A stretch of DNA of 64,000 nucleotides. Source: Labia minor (taxonomy: Eukaryota; Arthropoda; Insecta; Dermaptera; Spongiphoridae). Position numbers and translations under genes: made by a program. Shown here one piece after another: positions 33,690 to 45,085 of this stretch. Location: contig OY720344.1 of assembly GCA_963082975.1 (NCBI GenBank), positions 7,551,580-7,615,579 of the forward strand. The letters run 5' to 3'. The stretch's first letter is position 1. Each line of letters opens with the position of its first letter. Below the pieces are notes generated by a model. That model ran no database searches and was not told where the DNA came from. It saw only the letters and a list, made by a program, of their open reading frames with translations.

Positions 33690-34060
33690 GTTCTCTTTTC
33701 AACGATTTCTACCAGGTTCAAATATGTTGTATAGGTAATCAATAATGGAATGTTTGGCCGATGATATTACGTCCACATCATCATGAGTTAGTTGAGTGAA
33801 TGTTTGGCACGCGAATGTAATATTAGGGCTTTCGTTTAAGGGCCATAGGCAGGGTTTATGCAAAATAGATGTGTACATATGTACTAGGCAGCTATAGAAA
33901 TCCCTACCTGGTCCAAACAGACAATGAATGGCGGCTGCCGATGCAAGCAGCCGGCGGCTCTTGCAGGCTAATTTCAATAACTATAGATTAGCTTTGGGTT
34001 TCGAATGCAAATTAACTGAAGCCAGCATAGCACAGCCGGCACTTGAACCTATACACACAC
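33690..34060. promoter_or_regulatory. GC-balanced island, non-repetitive
   Basis: An unusually mixed-sequence block of about 350 bp. It contains TTTATGCAAAATAG (Oct-like), GGCCGATGATATTACGTCC, the inverted pair CGGCTGC...GCAGCCG with an 8-base loop at about 33935-33955, and GAATGCAAATTAACTG. The minus strand is open for 92 codons (33699-33977), but the translation shows no domain and the block resembles the other non-coding islands. A coding exon cannot be excluded. Confidence 0.3.
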
Positions 34061-35273
34061 ACACTCATACACACATACACCCATACTAAACAAAAATAAT
34101 ATATTCTATTACATTGTACCTCGAAAGATATCGTATATACCTATATATACGAGTATATATATATATATATTCAAAACACAATTCTTTATAAATAAGAAAA
34201 AAAAAAACTTACAAGCCATTTCAGTTGGAAAATCTACGGTTTGGTATTAACTCAAGTACTTTAAAGAGTAAGAGAGCGAAAAAAAATATATTATATATTA
34301 AAAAAATAAAAAATAACATACAATTTTCACTAATTTTCTAATTCAATTATAATTTTAACAAATAATATAAATAGTAATATGTTTTAATGTTAAATATTAT
34401 AAATAATGACGTATGTGTATTTTATATAAGAATATTTTATAATATTCAATTCAAAATGATTGAAATACATAAATACATATATGAATATACATATAAACAT
34501 ATTATTATATTTATCAACTGCAAAATTGATTTCTTAACTATGGTACATATTTTATTAGAAACAAAAAAATAAATAAATAAATAAATAAAAATTCTATTAT
34601 AGTATTTAATATATATTTTAATTGAAATATTAATTTATTATTAAAAATAAAATTGTAATGAAAGTTATATTAATATTAATAATAATAAAATAATATAATT
34701 TATAATGTACATAATTTATAATATTAAATTTTTGACCACTCATTAAAATATATCTATTATCACTTAAATAAATAATCACTTAATAATAATAATTTACTCG
34801 TATTAATTATTTTCTAAACTAGATGAAAAAATAGATAAAAAAAAATCAACATATAATTTTTATTATTTCGAAATGATACATATATTACATATATTTAAGA
34901 ATATAATGCATATACTTAAATATTAATTTAATTATATTTCATTTAAATTTATAAAATCAAAAATATTACTTATATTATTCAAGTACATAATATTATATCA
35001 TGTATTTAGTTTGTAAGATTATCATTTTGAGACATCTACAACATTTGATATCTTGTTGTTTTGTTTTATTTGATTTTATTTAATTATTTTACACTAAAAA
35101 AAAACTTGTAATATCTCTTGTAAACAAATTATGATAAATGTCGATAGGCAAGTTAATTAAAGAGAAACAAAAATGGAATTCAAAATTTAGTTGTAGAAAG
35201 ATTAAGATAGGTGTGTGTAAATATTGTATTATAATATAATATAATTAAATAAAATGTTAAAAATAAATATAAA
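34061..35273. other. AT-rich noncoding DNA
   Basis: (CA)n-like sequence near 34050-34080 and (TA)n near 34155-34170, then over 1 kb of nearly pure A/T. Confidence 0.55.
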
Positions 35274-35281
35274 CATTAGAT

Positions 35282-35482
35282 CAGTGGTTCTCAACCTTTT
35301 TTTTTTACCGCGGCACACTTTTAACGGTTTAAAAATTTGGCGGCACACAAAGAAAAGATAAGTGTAAATGTTTACCATATTGAAAAAAAGTGGTCCCAAA
35401 AACGGTTAATTTTTTTTTTTTTTTTTAGAACCAAATTGAAAAAAATTTCATAATTTCGCGGTACACTGGTTGAGAATCACTG
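35282..35482. mobile_element. hAT-type MITE with perfect 8-bp target duplication
   Basis: CAGTGGTTCTCAACC at the left and GGTTGAGAATCACTG at the right are 14/15 inverted terminal repeats of the widespread hAT type. The flanks CATTAGAT at 35274-35281 and 35483-35490 are identical. It is 201 bp and non-coding. CCGCGGCACACTTTTAACGG inside resembles the GC-rich subterminal part of related MITEs. Confidence 0.9.
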
Positions 35483-35490
35483 CATTAGAT

Positions 35491-35799
35491 AATCAGAGTT
35501 TATTGGTATGTATTATTTGTACTTATAGATACTAAAAAAAAATAAAAAAAAATTAAAATTATAAATTAAAAAAAAAAATGATTTTTTTTTTTTTTTTTTT
35601 TTTTTGATCTCAAATTTTTTAAATTACTAAATATAATATTAATAATAATAATAATGAAAAATGGTTTCAATTGTATATAATTTCAATTAAAAAATAATAA
35701 AATATCCGATTTAGGTCGTTTTTTTTTTGTTTTTTGTTTGTCATTCATTTTAATGGAAATATATTTTTGGAAAATTGAGGCGTTTGCTTTTTTAAGTGG
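35491..35799. other. A/T homopolymer-rich DNA
   Basis: A poly-T tract of over 20 bases at 35582-35605 and poly-A stretches precede the island. No gene. Confidence 0.5.
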
Positions 35800-36660
35800 C
35801 CGCTTAATGAATTGTGTACATTTTGTCGTTGGGTTATTTTCCCCAATCCCTCTCCGACCCTCCTCCCTCCCTCTCTCTCCCAAACGTTGATCCCCACCCT
35901 CACCCAGGCGTCCGCCATATCGATAGCATCGGTTGTAGTGAGGGTGGGGAGTCCTACTACTAGGAGGGAGGTGGTAATGCGCGTGCCTGGCGGCCATCTT
36001 GCTCGTTGCGCATGTGCAATCCATGCGGGGGTGCATGATCAAATGAGAGTGAGTGAGAGGGTGCGAGGGTTTACTTACCTATTTACCAAATGAAACAATT
36101 AAGACGATCCAGTGAAGGGGGGCATTTGAAACCAAAAATTAGCAAAGTGATTAACGTTGAGTGAAGGAGAGACAATTGATGGGACAATTTTCACTCTTTG
36201 ATTTTTACTCTTTCAAAAAGAGATGTTAATTTTTAAAAGTGAACTAAAATGGAAGGGGATGCTGGGAGAAAGAGAAAGAGAGAGAAAGAGTGTGTGTGTG
36301 TGAGTGTGTGTATGTGTGCATGATTGGATGAGAGAGTGTGTGATTGAAGACGTTTGACTTGAGGCGAGGGGTGCGTCGGGGGTGGCTTCAAGAAGGGAGA
36401 GCGACGACGCTTGGCGTCTCAGTCGCAGACGGTCGGCTGCCAGGCGACGTCGAGTTCAGCTCTGCTCACATCCAACAACAACAACAACAACATTCGGTAA
36501 GACATTCTTCTTTTGAATGAATTGAGAAAGCAATGGATTGACGAGGTCAGGGAGGTTGACGATGTTGAACGTAGATTAACGTCGATGTTGATGATGTCGT
36601 TGCTGATGGTGAAGCGACGCTTTTATCCCGGCGGACCACGCGGTCGCCTACACATGGCCA
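35800..36660 (+). promoter_or_regulatory. CpG-rich promoter-like island
   Basis: The longest CpG-rich block in the window. It contains GGCGGCCATCTTG (YY1-like, to 36001), TGCGCATGTGCA (NRF-1-like with one mismatch, 36007-36018), a (GT)n-rich tract at 36291-36320, the core-promoter candidate at 36419-36457, and GC-rich DNA past the splice-donor candidate to 36655. Clustering of YY1- and NRF-1-like words upstream of an initiator is typical of constitutive promoters. Open frames on both strands at 35683-36093 are low complexity. No downstream exon of the putative gene was recognised. Confidence 0.45.
36421..36496 (+). other. Putative noncoding first exon (initiator to splice donor)
   Basis: TCAGTC at 36419-36424 is a perfect arthropod initiator (TCAKTY) with the A at 36421. 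Counting it as +1, +28 to +32 reads CGTCG, matching four of five positions of the downstream promoter element RGWYV. The sequence then runs CpG-rich to (CAA)n and CATTCG|GTAAGA, a good splice donor at 36497. There is no ATG in the 76 bases, so it would be 5' UTR. There is no TATA box at -30. An inference from motif spacing only. Confidence 0.35.
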
Positions 36661-38974
36661 TTTATTCTGTATGAACAAATCCAAACATTTGAAAAATAAA
36701 ACAAAAAATAAAAATAATTAATATTTATTTTAATAAATTAAGTAGAATTTATTAAAAAAAATAAAAAAATAAAATAATTAATTTGTTAAAATTACAAATT
36801 TATTTATATTATGTGAATTTTTATATCCTAGTATAATGATAAGAAATGATTTTAAAATTATTTTCATTGATTTTTTTTTTAATTTCAATCAATATATATT
36901 TATATATAATTATAGGCCCTATTTTATCAAATCAAATTTTTAAATTTTAAATATTTTTCTATTTCTACTTTTTAAAAATTTTATACAAATATCAATCTAC
37001 TTATTCAATTATTTTTATTTATAGTTTATATATTTGAATTTGTTTTTGTTTTTTTTTTGTATTATTTTGCATAAAATATTTCTTTTAATTTTATTTCTGA
37101 AATGTTAGAAAAGGTTAGAATTTCAAAATATTAGAATATTTCACAAATTGTTTTTATTATTCTATAATATTTTTAAATAAAGTTTATATATATTTATTTA
37201 TTGATTTTTTTCATAAAATTATTGTTCAATTAATATTGAATATATTTATATCTATTTTCTTTTTAATTCATTTTATTTTTATTTTATTTTATGTTTTTTT
37301 TTTGTTCAAATTGCAATAACTATTGGGAAAGATCTAAACTAAATAATTAAAATAAAATTACTTATATATAAATATTTTTTTTTAAATATAATAAAAATAT
37401 TAATATTTAATAACAAATTGATTGTTTCAAAATAAATTGAATTGGATTATATGAATACACGTAGTACAATCTTTTATAAAACAGATAAAATTCATTAAAA
37501 TTAATTCATTAAGTTTTCATTTTTTGTTAAATTTAACAATATATATTTCTTTTTTTTTATTTGAAATTTTTGTGTAAAATTATATTTTAATTATAAGTTG
37601 TTTTTCTTCTGTTTAGATAGTTTCAAGTATTTCTAAATTATAAACTTAATAAAGATATAAATAAATTTGGTTGCTAGTTAGTATTTAGTAAAAAAAAAAA
37701 CAAGTAAATTATAAATTATAGCTATAATGTCAAAAGGTTAGAATTTCAAATTATTAAAATATTTCACAAATTAATTTTATTATTCTATAATATTTTTAAA
37801 TAAATTTTATATTTATAGACTTTTTTCATAAAATTATTGTTCAATTAATATTAAATATAAATTATAAAAATTTAAAATTCAAAAATTTTATTTTAATCTA
37901 GAAAAACTTTTATTTTTTAAATAATTTTAAATAGTTTTAATATAACGTTAGTTAATTATAAAATTTATGATAAATATCCGTTCTGGTATTCTATTGATGA
38001 AGCCTAGTGACCTAATTGCAAGAAAATTTCAAACATATTATAAATAATAATAATGTGTATTATCTTTTTAATAAAATAGATAAATAATAAAATATATAAT
38101 ATTAGCTTATAATATTATTTTTATATTTGAAATTAATAATAACAAGCATCCTGTGCCAATGAATAATATAAATAGAATAACAATTCGATTTCAAAACAGT
38201 AAAGGAAATGATTTAAAACTATTATTATAATTTTCTATTCAATATTCATAAACCGAATTACAAAGATTTTAAATAAATTTAATTATCATGCTTTTATGAA
38301 ATAAATTTTGTTAATGGAATTTTTCTAAGAAATACACCGACCTGCTTACCTATTTATATATCATATATTTATTGTTTCATTCCTCCAAATTTCTATCCAT
38401 ATTCTATCTACCTACAATCTTAATTTTGCAAACAATATAAAAATTAATATAGATAGATAGGCAATATATAATATATAATATATATATATACGTAATATAG
38501 TATAACTAGAAAATTTTTATCATCAACATTATAAATAACATTATAATTTTTTTTCTTATTTCAAAATGGTTAATTAAATTAATTAAATCATTGAAATTTA
38601 AAGTGGCTATCTAATTAATCTTTATTATATTATTATACGAGTATATTATATATAAATAATAAAAATAATCTCTTAAATAAAGAAATATATAAATGACAAA
38701 AATTTATTCACAAAGGACTTTTTTAATGTATCATAATGGTTGATTACATTTGAAGATTTTATATAAAACAAAAAATAAACAAAACAACAAATTAATCGTA
38801 GAAAGAAGAACTAATTTAGAAAAAAAATGCAAATTTCTCATAATCCACTACTTCAAATTTTAATTTTAATTTATTTTTTTTCTTTAAATCGACTTTTATT
38901 AGAGTTGGTCATTATTATCTTTTGTTAATTTCATTTTAATTAAATTCATTAATTATTAATTATTATATATTTTG
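36661..38974. other. Extremely AT-rich DNA with an internal duplication
   Basis: More than 2 kb of almost pure A/T sequence with no gene. It contains a direct duplication: 37105-37240 and 37727-37855 share AAAGGTTAGAATTTCAAA, ATTTCACAAATT, TATTCTATAATATTTTTAAA and CATAAAATTATTGTTCAATT. Confidence 0.6.
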
Positions 38975-39095
38975 ATTTGAAAGAGACCTATGCCCTAAGG
39001 GGCCTGGTTACTCAATTTTAAAAAATTATAAATGTAAATATTGTAAAAATATGTATAAATGAAGGCACTAAATAAATAAATAAATAAATATTATA
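38975..39095 (+). mobile_element. LINE-like 3' UTR and (TAAA)n tail
   Basis: GAGACCTATGCCCTAAGGGG then CCTGG, an A/T stretch with TGTAAATATTG, and a terminal ATGAAGGCACTAAATAAATA tetranucleotide run. This resembles 3' ends of arthropod non-LTR retrotransposons that finish in short tandem tails. No ORF remains. Family not identified. Confidence 0.35.
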
Positions 39096-39395
39096 TAGAT
39101 ATATTGCTTTTAAATATTTATTTATTTTTCTGAAAGTCAATTAATTATCTTTCAGTTTTGTTTTGTTCACATAATTATAGAGAATATAAAATTATTTTCA
39201 ATGAAAGATAATTAAAATAATAATAATAATAATAATAATGAAAAAAAAAATGAAGATAATTTACTGTTGATGATAATAATTACTTTCCATATTTAATTGC
39301 AATCTACAAATCTAAAAGGACATTGCCTCTATTCTACTAAGGACGTTTTTTTTTTTTGTTAATGTTTAAGAAAGAGAGATGATTATTATTATTAT
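39096..39395. other. AT-rich noncoding DNA
   Basis: AAT repeats near 39216-39239 and ATT repeats near 39386-39402. No gene. Confidence 0.5.
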
Positions 39396-40195
39396 TATTA
39401 TTGGTTTTTCTCACCTGTCGACAATTCATGGAGTTGTTTTTTTCTTTCTTCACCGTCATCGATGTTGTCTAAGAAACAGATCCGATCCAACTAAAACATC
39501 ACTTGTGTCGTCGATTCTGATCAGATCTTAATAAAGTGTAAAAGTGAAAAACCTTTTGCCCCCACCACCATCAACCAACCACCTCATCCCAGGGTAAAGC
39601 TAAACCCTATTTTAAATATTCGGGAGATGAGCCTAAAGGGTTTCTCGTCTGTTCACATTTCCTGTATTATAATAATTTCAAAAGTTCAAGCATGAGTGCA
39701 GCGGCAATCGGGGTGGGGGGATTCAGACGCGGGTTGATAGGGGTGGGATGGAAAAAGGGGGGTGGGGAGGGCCCAGGCATAAATTATAACCCGGCAGTCT
39801 CTATCTATTTCTATAGAAGAGTTAGACACCCGAAAAAAAAGGTGAGTGAATATGCATCATAATGGAGGCTGCAACCCTTTCAGGGAAAATATTAGATATA
39901 AACCATGGTCTAGTGGCAAAGAAAAATGTATTTTTATTATTAAAAAACACACAAAGGCAAGCGAAGGGGGTTTGCTTTGCGAAGTAGTTTTATTTTTTAA
40001 GGGTTAACCTTGGGTGCATCCTCTATCCTGATGGCAAGAGGCACGCCCTCCGGGGGTTAAAGGGTTGTATTTCCTGCACACGCATAACCTGGTCTTTGAT
40101 GTCGTTAAGCGAAAGAAAACAAGATCAGATCAAGAGCAGGTCACCTTAATGGATTTATTCAAAACAAGACACCGGATGGACAATCATATAAAAAT
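39396..40195. promoter_or_regulatory. Series of GC-balanced patches
   Basis: 39410-39600 contains CATCGATG and TCTGATCAGATC. 39600-39830 is G-rich with GGGGTGGGGGG and GGGTGGGGAGGG (possible G-quadruplex). 39840-40060 contains ATATGCATCATAATGG, TTTGCTTTGCG and GGGTTAACC. 40060-40190 has CACACGCATAACC. No consistent reading frame is visible. Confidence 0.25.
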
Positions 40196-40215
40196 CTCTC
40201 TCTCTCTCTCACACA

Positions 40216-40252
<37 letters not shown>
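40196..40252. repeat. (CT)n(CA)n(TA)n compound microsatellite
   Basis: CT, CA and TA dinucleotide runs follow each other without spacers, the TA part being about 16 units. Confidence 0.9.
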
Positions 40253-40253
<1 letters not shown>

Positions 40254-40837
40254 TATTAACTAATAACTTTAATAAAAAAAAAATCATCTTATTTTTAACA
40301 AACAAATTTTTAAAAATTTTTATCTTTTTACACCCTTTTCGGTGTCGTCAAATCTTGCAACATTAATTTGACCCATTTTCCAATGTTCGAATGAGCTGAA
40401 ATTTTGCATACATATGTAACTCCGATGACAATGTAATATTCTGGTTCAACTTAGGTCATAGGTGACCTAGGCGGTATTATATTTATCAATTAGTAATTAC
40501 ATATTGCATAATATTGATACAAAATAGTAAGTACATATTGAATAATATTGAAAAATAGTAATTAAATATTAATATAATATTAATTTAAATCATGTTTAAT
40601 TATTTTGTATAAATATTTTTTTAATTTAAATGAATATCAATTAAAGTAATGGCGATATTGTTTTTGAAAAGATATATTTATATATAAACCAATAATCTAA
40701 TAATAATAATATACCATCGATTTGATATATAGTATTTTGAGGTGAAGAATCGCGGATTGAATTAGATTCTTTCAACATTCACACTATAACCTCAAATTAA
40801 AAAACCGGGCGAAATTTCTATCAAGACTAAAAATTAG

Positions 40838-41272
40838 GAAATAAAAAAAAATATAAAAAAAAAACTTTTTAAAAACACGCTTTTATTTAAATGCACTAAA
40901 AAGAAGAAAATAATTTCTCTACACACACACACCACAATATTACTTTACAATTAATCATATCTAAAAAATGAAAACGTGGGCACCAAACATGCAGGGAAAA
41001 ACGTAAATTCTACTTGAAATAGACATAGTTGTCAATTATAGTAGAAAAAGAAAAAAAAACAGAAAGGATTGTGGATATACAATGAAATGTCCTTCGTATT
41101 CTTTTCCTTTCTCTGCATGTTTGGCGTCCACGCTTTCATTTTTTAGATATGATTAATTAATTGTAAAGTAATATTGTGGTGTGTTTGGAGAAATTATTTT
41201 CTCCTTTTTAGTGCATTTAAATAAAAGCTTGTTTTTAAAAAGTTTTTTTTTATATTTTTTTTTATTTTTATC
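40838..41272. mobile_element. Large inverted-repeat element (arms about 160 bp)
   Basis: The left arm (40838-41003) and right arm (about 41113-41272) are reverse complements with few differences. Shared words include ACTTTTTAAAAACACGC/GCTTGTTTTTAAAAAGT, TTTAAATGCACTAAAAA, CACCACAATATTACTTTACA, ATCATATCTAAAAAATGAAA and CCAAACATGCAG. The spacer is about 110 bp. Transcripts would form a long hairpin RNA. There is no coding capacity. It may be a MITE, or a source of hairpin-derived small RNAs. Confidence 0.8.
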
Positions 41273-42130
41273 TATTGTAAAATATAAAGTAGTTTTATAA
41301 AACACATGAATAAATAAATGTTTGAAATGTTTAGATAAATTATACATAATATTAGTTAGTATAATATATATCTATAAATTTTTCAATATCAAACACAATA
41401 ATAATATTTTCAAGTTAATTTCAAGAGATGAATAAATGGGTACTCGTATAAATAAATGGAGAAAAAAAAATAAATCAATTGAAATTTATGCATTAATGGA
41501 ACATTTTATTATTTGTTAGTTAATCAGATCAGAGTTTTCTATTCATGCTTAAAGCTTAAACATTAAATCGAAAAAGAAAAAAAAAAACTTTTCGACATTT
41601 CATTTCACTTGATTGTATTTTTATTGATGGATTTTATCGATAATAATAAAAAAAAAAAAGAAAGTAAAGAAGAAAAAATAAAAAAATATTCTTATAGTAA
41701 TTTATAATTAAAGAATTTGTGAATAAATATTACGAGTACATATAATAATAATGGAACATTTTTAAAAAATTTAATGAATCTTTCTGTAACCGACATTTTT
41801 AACCAAAGAAACGAACCATCTTTACTTTTTCTTTCTCCATAATGAGACGATATGATTGGTCTCTCTCTCCTACCTGTAATCATATTCTGTGCTTAATTAT
41901 TTAATGGTTAATAAAAATCAAATAAAATGTTTCCTCTCAATTATCTATAAATCTATAATGATTCTATTTCGGTAATAAACCACCGTAGATGAGGATCATA
42001 AACTGGTTAAAAAAACCAATATGCTAGAATATTGTTTCCTTTATAAAAATTAATATAATAATTATTAATTAATTAATATAATAAAATGAAATTTAAAAAT
42101 TTGGTAATGATAGCATTGATATTGAGACGA
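41273..42130. other. AT-rich noncoding DNA
   Basis: A/T-rich with A-tracts. Mixed sequence only at 41790-41890. Nothing recognised. Confidence 0.5.
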
Positions 42131-42350
42131 GATGTTTGTCTATTTGATGGTTGGTCTTCTTCTTCTTCTTCTTCTTCTAATTAGCCATGTCTGAGTAATG
42201 TCTAGTGAAGAGCAAACACCCTTGAATGGTCTGTTGACATTAGAGCCCATTTCTCGAAATGGGCTCCTGGCTGACTCTCAATCAACCCCCTACCCAATCC
42301 TCTACCCTTCACACATCGTGTCGACCCCCCCCCCCCTCCATCCATTTATT
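42131..42350. promoter_or_regulatory. GC-balanced patch with TTC microsatellite and C12 tract
   Basis: (TTC)n lies at about 42154-42178. Then comes GAGCCCATTTCTCGAAATGG-GCTC (42243-42266), an inverted repeat of GAGCCCATTTC/GAAATGGGCTC with a two-base loop, and a C12 tract at 42325-42336. Confidence 0.35.
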
Positions 42351-42622
42351 TCATTTGACTCAATAGTCAATAAATGAATGGTTGTGAATACAAAACAGAC
42401 AACTTTTCGAGGTGATAATTCCTTTAATAGAATAAACCAATCATTCACTTATCAAACAAACACTTTTTTTTTTCTTTTTCTCAATCATTTTATCAATCAT
42501 TAAGTTAATATTTCTATTTTTTTTTCTTTTTTGATAAAATAAAGACAATAGTGAATAAATTTACCAACTAAAAAAGATTTGTTACTATATTCAATTTAAT
42601 ACATCACTTACTTATACTTATA

Positions 42623-43357
42623 CGAGGGTGGGGTGAAAAGTTTCCGGCCTGACAAAAAAAAAAAAAAACGATGCTTTTAAATTTTTTTTTGCTTTATTTT
42701 TCAACATTCAAGATAGCTGAGACCTGTACGATGGTAGCTGAACGTGTGCGAAATATTTTGCACAATCATTTAAACATGGAAAACTGTGTGCAACGTGAAT
42801 GCCGCATTTAAGTTTTAATTTTGTCACCATTTTTAATTTAAATGCAAGTGTTTTATTTTTTGAGAGATCCCTAGAAAATTAATTAACTAATTCATTTTAA
42901 TTAGGCTCTTTATTCAAAGTATCTAGATTATTGATGTTGAAGTGAAAAATTATTTTTTTAGTTTTTAGTGCATTTATAAATAAAACACTGTAACTTAATT
43001 TTTTTTAATTATTTATTTTATTTTTAATTTTTTAGTAAATAAATTTTTAAGGTTTTAAGTTTTATTTGAATATACTTTGAGATTATAAATTATATTTAAT
43101 GATGGGTTAAAATTTATTAATTAAATTATTAATTATTAATTAATTAATTAAGAAAATGAAAACTTTATTTCATATTCATGTTTTCTCATTCAAATCTGAA
43201 AATTGTGCACAATTTTAGTTCGATTAGTCAACTGCAACTGTGATAAAAATGAGATTTGGACAATACAGAAGGACAGACAACAAAACAAGTTAAATATAAA
43301 ACACTGTAAAAACATCGTTTTTCTTGATCAGGCCGGAAACATTTCACCCCACCCTCG
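42623..43357 (+). mobile_element. Mariner-derived MITE, copy 1
   Basis: CGAGGGTGGGGTGAAAAGTT-TCCGGCCTGA at the left and its inverse at the right (about 30 bp) are flanked by TA on both sides (42621-42622, 43358-43359). The left part still encodes AETCTMVAERVRNILHNHLN (about 42718-42777), which matches the region before LCARWVPR in mariner transposases. The rest, about 500 bp, is A/T-rich filler with a TTTTATTTATAAATGCACTAAAA-type word. No functional protein is encoded. Confidence 0.85.
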
Positions 43358-43592
43358 TAGAATAAGTAGTCAAACCAAAAAATAAAATAATTATTAATAC
43401 TACCTATGTGTATTTATCGATTTACCTATTTACACCATTCATTTTTATGTTCTAATGTCAAGTTCAATTAAAAAAATCATTAAAGATTAAACTAATAAAT
43501 CAAAATATTTTTAAGTTATAAGTTATTTTTAAAATTAAAAGGAAAAATAATAAAACAAAAAAGAAAAGAAAAGAAAAGTACTCTATAATATA

Positions 43593-43827
43593 GGGGTGAG
43601 CAACCTTTTTTTATCAAAGGGCCATAAGAAAGATCAACATTTCTTGGAGGGCTGCAGACAAAAAAAAATAACTTAATAAATTATTTAACCTTAAATATTA
43701 AATGAACACTTCACATAATACCAACATGTCTGTTTATAAAGGTCTCAAAAATTAATTTGAAGCATTGTAGCAATTATTATTATAATATATACTTGTTTAA
43801 CTCGGCAGGTTGCCGTTTGCTTGCCCC
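43593..43827. mobile_element. hAT-type MITE
   Basis: GGGGTGAGCAACC at the left corresponds to GGTTGCCGTTTGCTTGCCCC at the right. TAATATA is repeated on both sides (43586-43592, 43828-43834). GGAGGGCTGCAGAC inside is typical of the subterminal sequence of such elements. It is 235 bp and non-coding. Confidence 0.75.
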
Positions 43828-43834
43828 TAATATA

Positions 43835-44849
43835 ATAGATAGAAAGATTAATTTTAATCTATTTTTATAAATTTAATAAATTGATATATATATATATAAT
43901 ATATAATTGTTTTATATAAATATATTTTTAAATTAGAGTTATTAATGATATAATATATATAAAAACAAGCATAAAAGTATAAGTTAAACGTAAAAGTTTA
44001 TACTTATATGATTTCTCTCTCTCTCTCTCTCTCTTCCTTACATATTTGTATAATATGATTTATTATTAATTTAAGTTGGTATTAATGAATGTGATATGTA
44101 GAAATGCTATTGAAACAAATTTAATAAATAACTAAATATTATGTAAATTAAGTAATTTTTTTTGTTCTTAATTATTTACAAAAATAACACATTAGTTAAG
44201 ATGGAGGTACAGTGATGGATAAAAGAGAATCTCAAAATTAATAAATGAATTAAAATTAAAGAAATTAATATCAATTTAATTTAAAATTATTAACAATTTT
44301 ATGTTGTTATGATATTAAAAAATAATTTAAAATAAAACAAAAAATAATTTTGATTCACATATCCAATGCTGTTGCGCTAGCTATCATCGTGTTCTCTTTT
44401 TTAAGTCATTATATAGGTGAATTATTTTTTTAAAATTTATTATTTTTTTTTCTTCAAATCAGTAAGTATAGATGAGTAACTAACTATAACCTATATAATA
44501 TCAATACCTATATATTAAACTAATGTCAAGTAAAATAAATTAATGTAAAAAAAATACTAAATGGCTCAAATAATATGAAGTAATGTATATAATATGCAAA
44601 TGTAATTAATTTTGACATTTTTCTATTAATATTTATTTTTTTTTTATTTATTTAAAAAAAAAAACATAAAAATATTCATATACTTAGAGATGTTGATTTA
44701 GAAATACCAAAGTAAATATTTTTTTTTTAAATGGGTCTTTACATTCAATACCTCAATAAGTTTTTTACTTTATTTATTTATTTATTTATTAACTCTTGTC
44801 TCATGGTAATTTCTCTCTCCCTCTCTTTCATTCATTTCTTAAGAATTCT
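43835..44849. other. AT-rich noncoding DNA with TC microsatellite
   Basis: (TA)n lies near 43881-43895 and (TC)n at about 44010-44034. 44340-44420 is a slightly mixed patch. No gene. Confidence 0.5.
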
Positions 44850-45085
44850 TTGGAAATGAAAATTGACTGGATATTAAATACAATCACTCGTGATCAGGGT
44901 AACAATACTTTTATGGGCTGATAATTAGTCTCCCATTGTGTGGTTTTCTATATTTACCAACTATCATTTATTTACTCTCACCAATCATTGAAAAGAGCTG
45001 ATAATTTCATTAGCCTTGTGGTTATTTACTTCTTTGATTAACAACCAATAATCATAGTCATAGTCAAGTTAGTTAATTCATTCAC
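44850..45085. promoter_or_regulatory. Enhancer-like cluster of GATA/homeodomain and Runx words
   Basis: Within 150 bp the word GCTGATAATT occurs twice (about 44938 and 44997) and TGTGGTT twice (TGTGTGGTTTTC about 44937-44950 region and TTGTGGTTATTT about 45015). TTTTATGGGC, AATCACTCGTGATCAGG and CTTTGATTAAC are also present. Paired Runx-like and GATA/homeodomain-like sites in a non-repeat block resemble a developmental enhancer. Purely motif-based. Confidence 0.3.

Noticed and set aside
33699..33977. 92-codon minus frame in a non-repetitive island
   Set aside because: It is the least repeat-like open frame in the window, but no domain, splice architecture or start context supports it. It is kept only as a candidate regulatory block.
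35683..36093. Open frames of 119 codons (minus) and 93 codons (plus) in the CpG-rich block
   Set aside because: They overlap on opposite strands and are low complexity (poly-K end, P/S/T-rich). Open frames are expected by chance in GC-rich DNA poor in stop codons. A promoter-like reading explains the region better.
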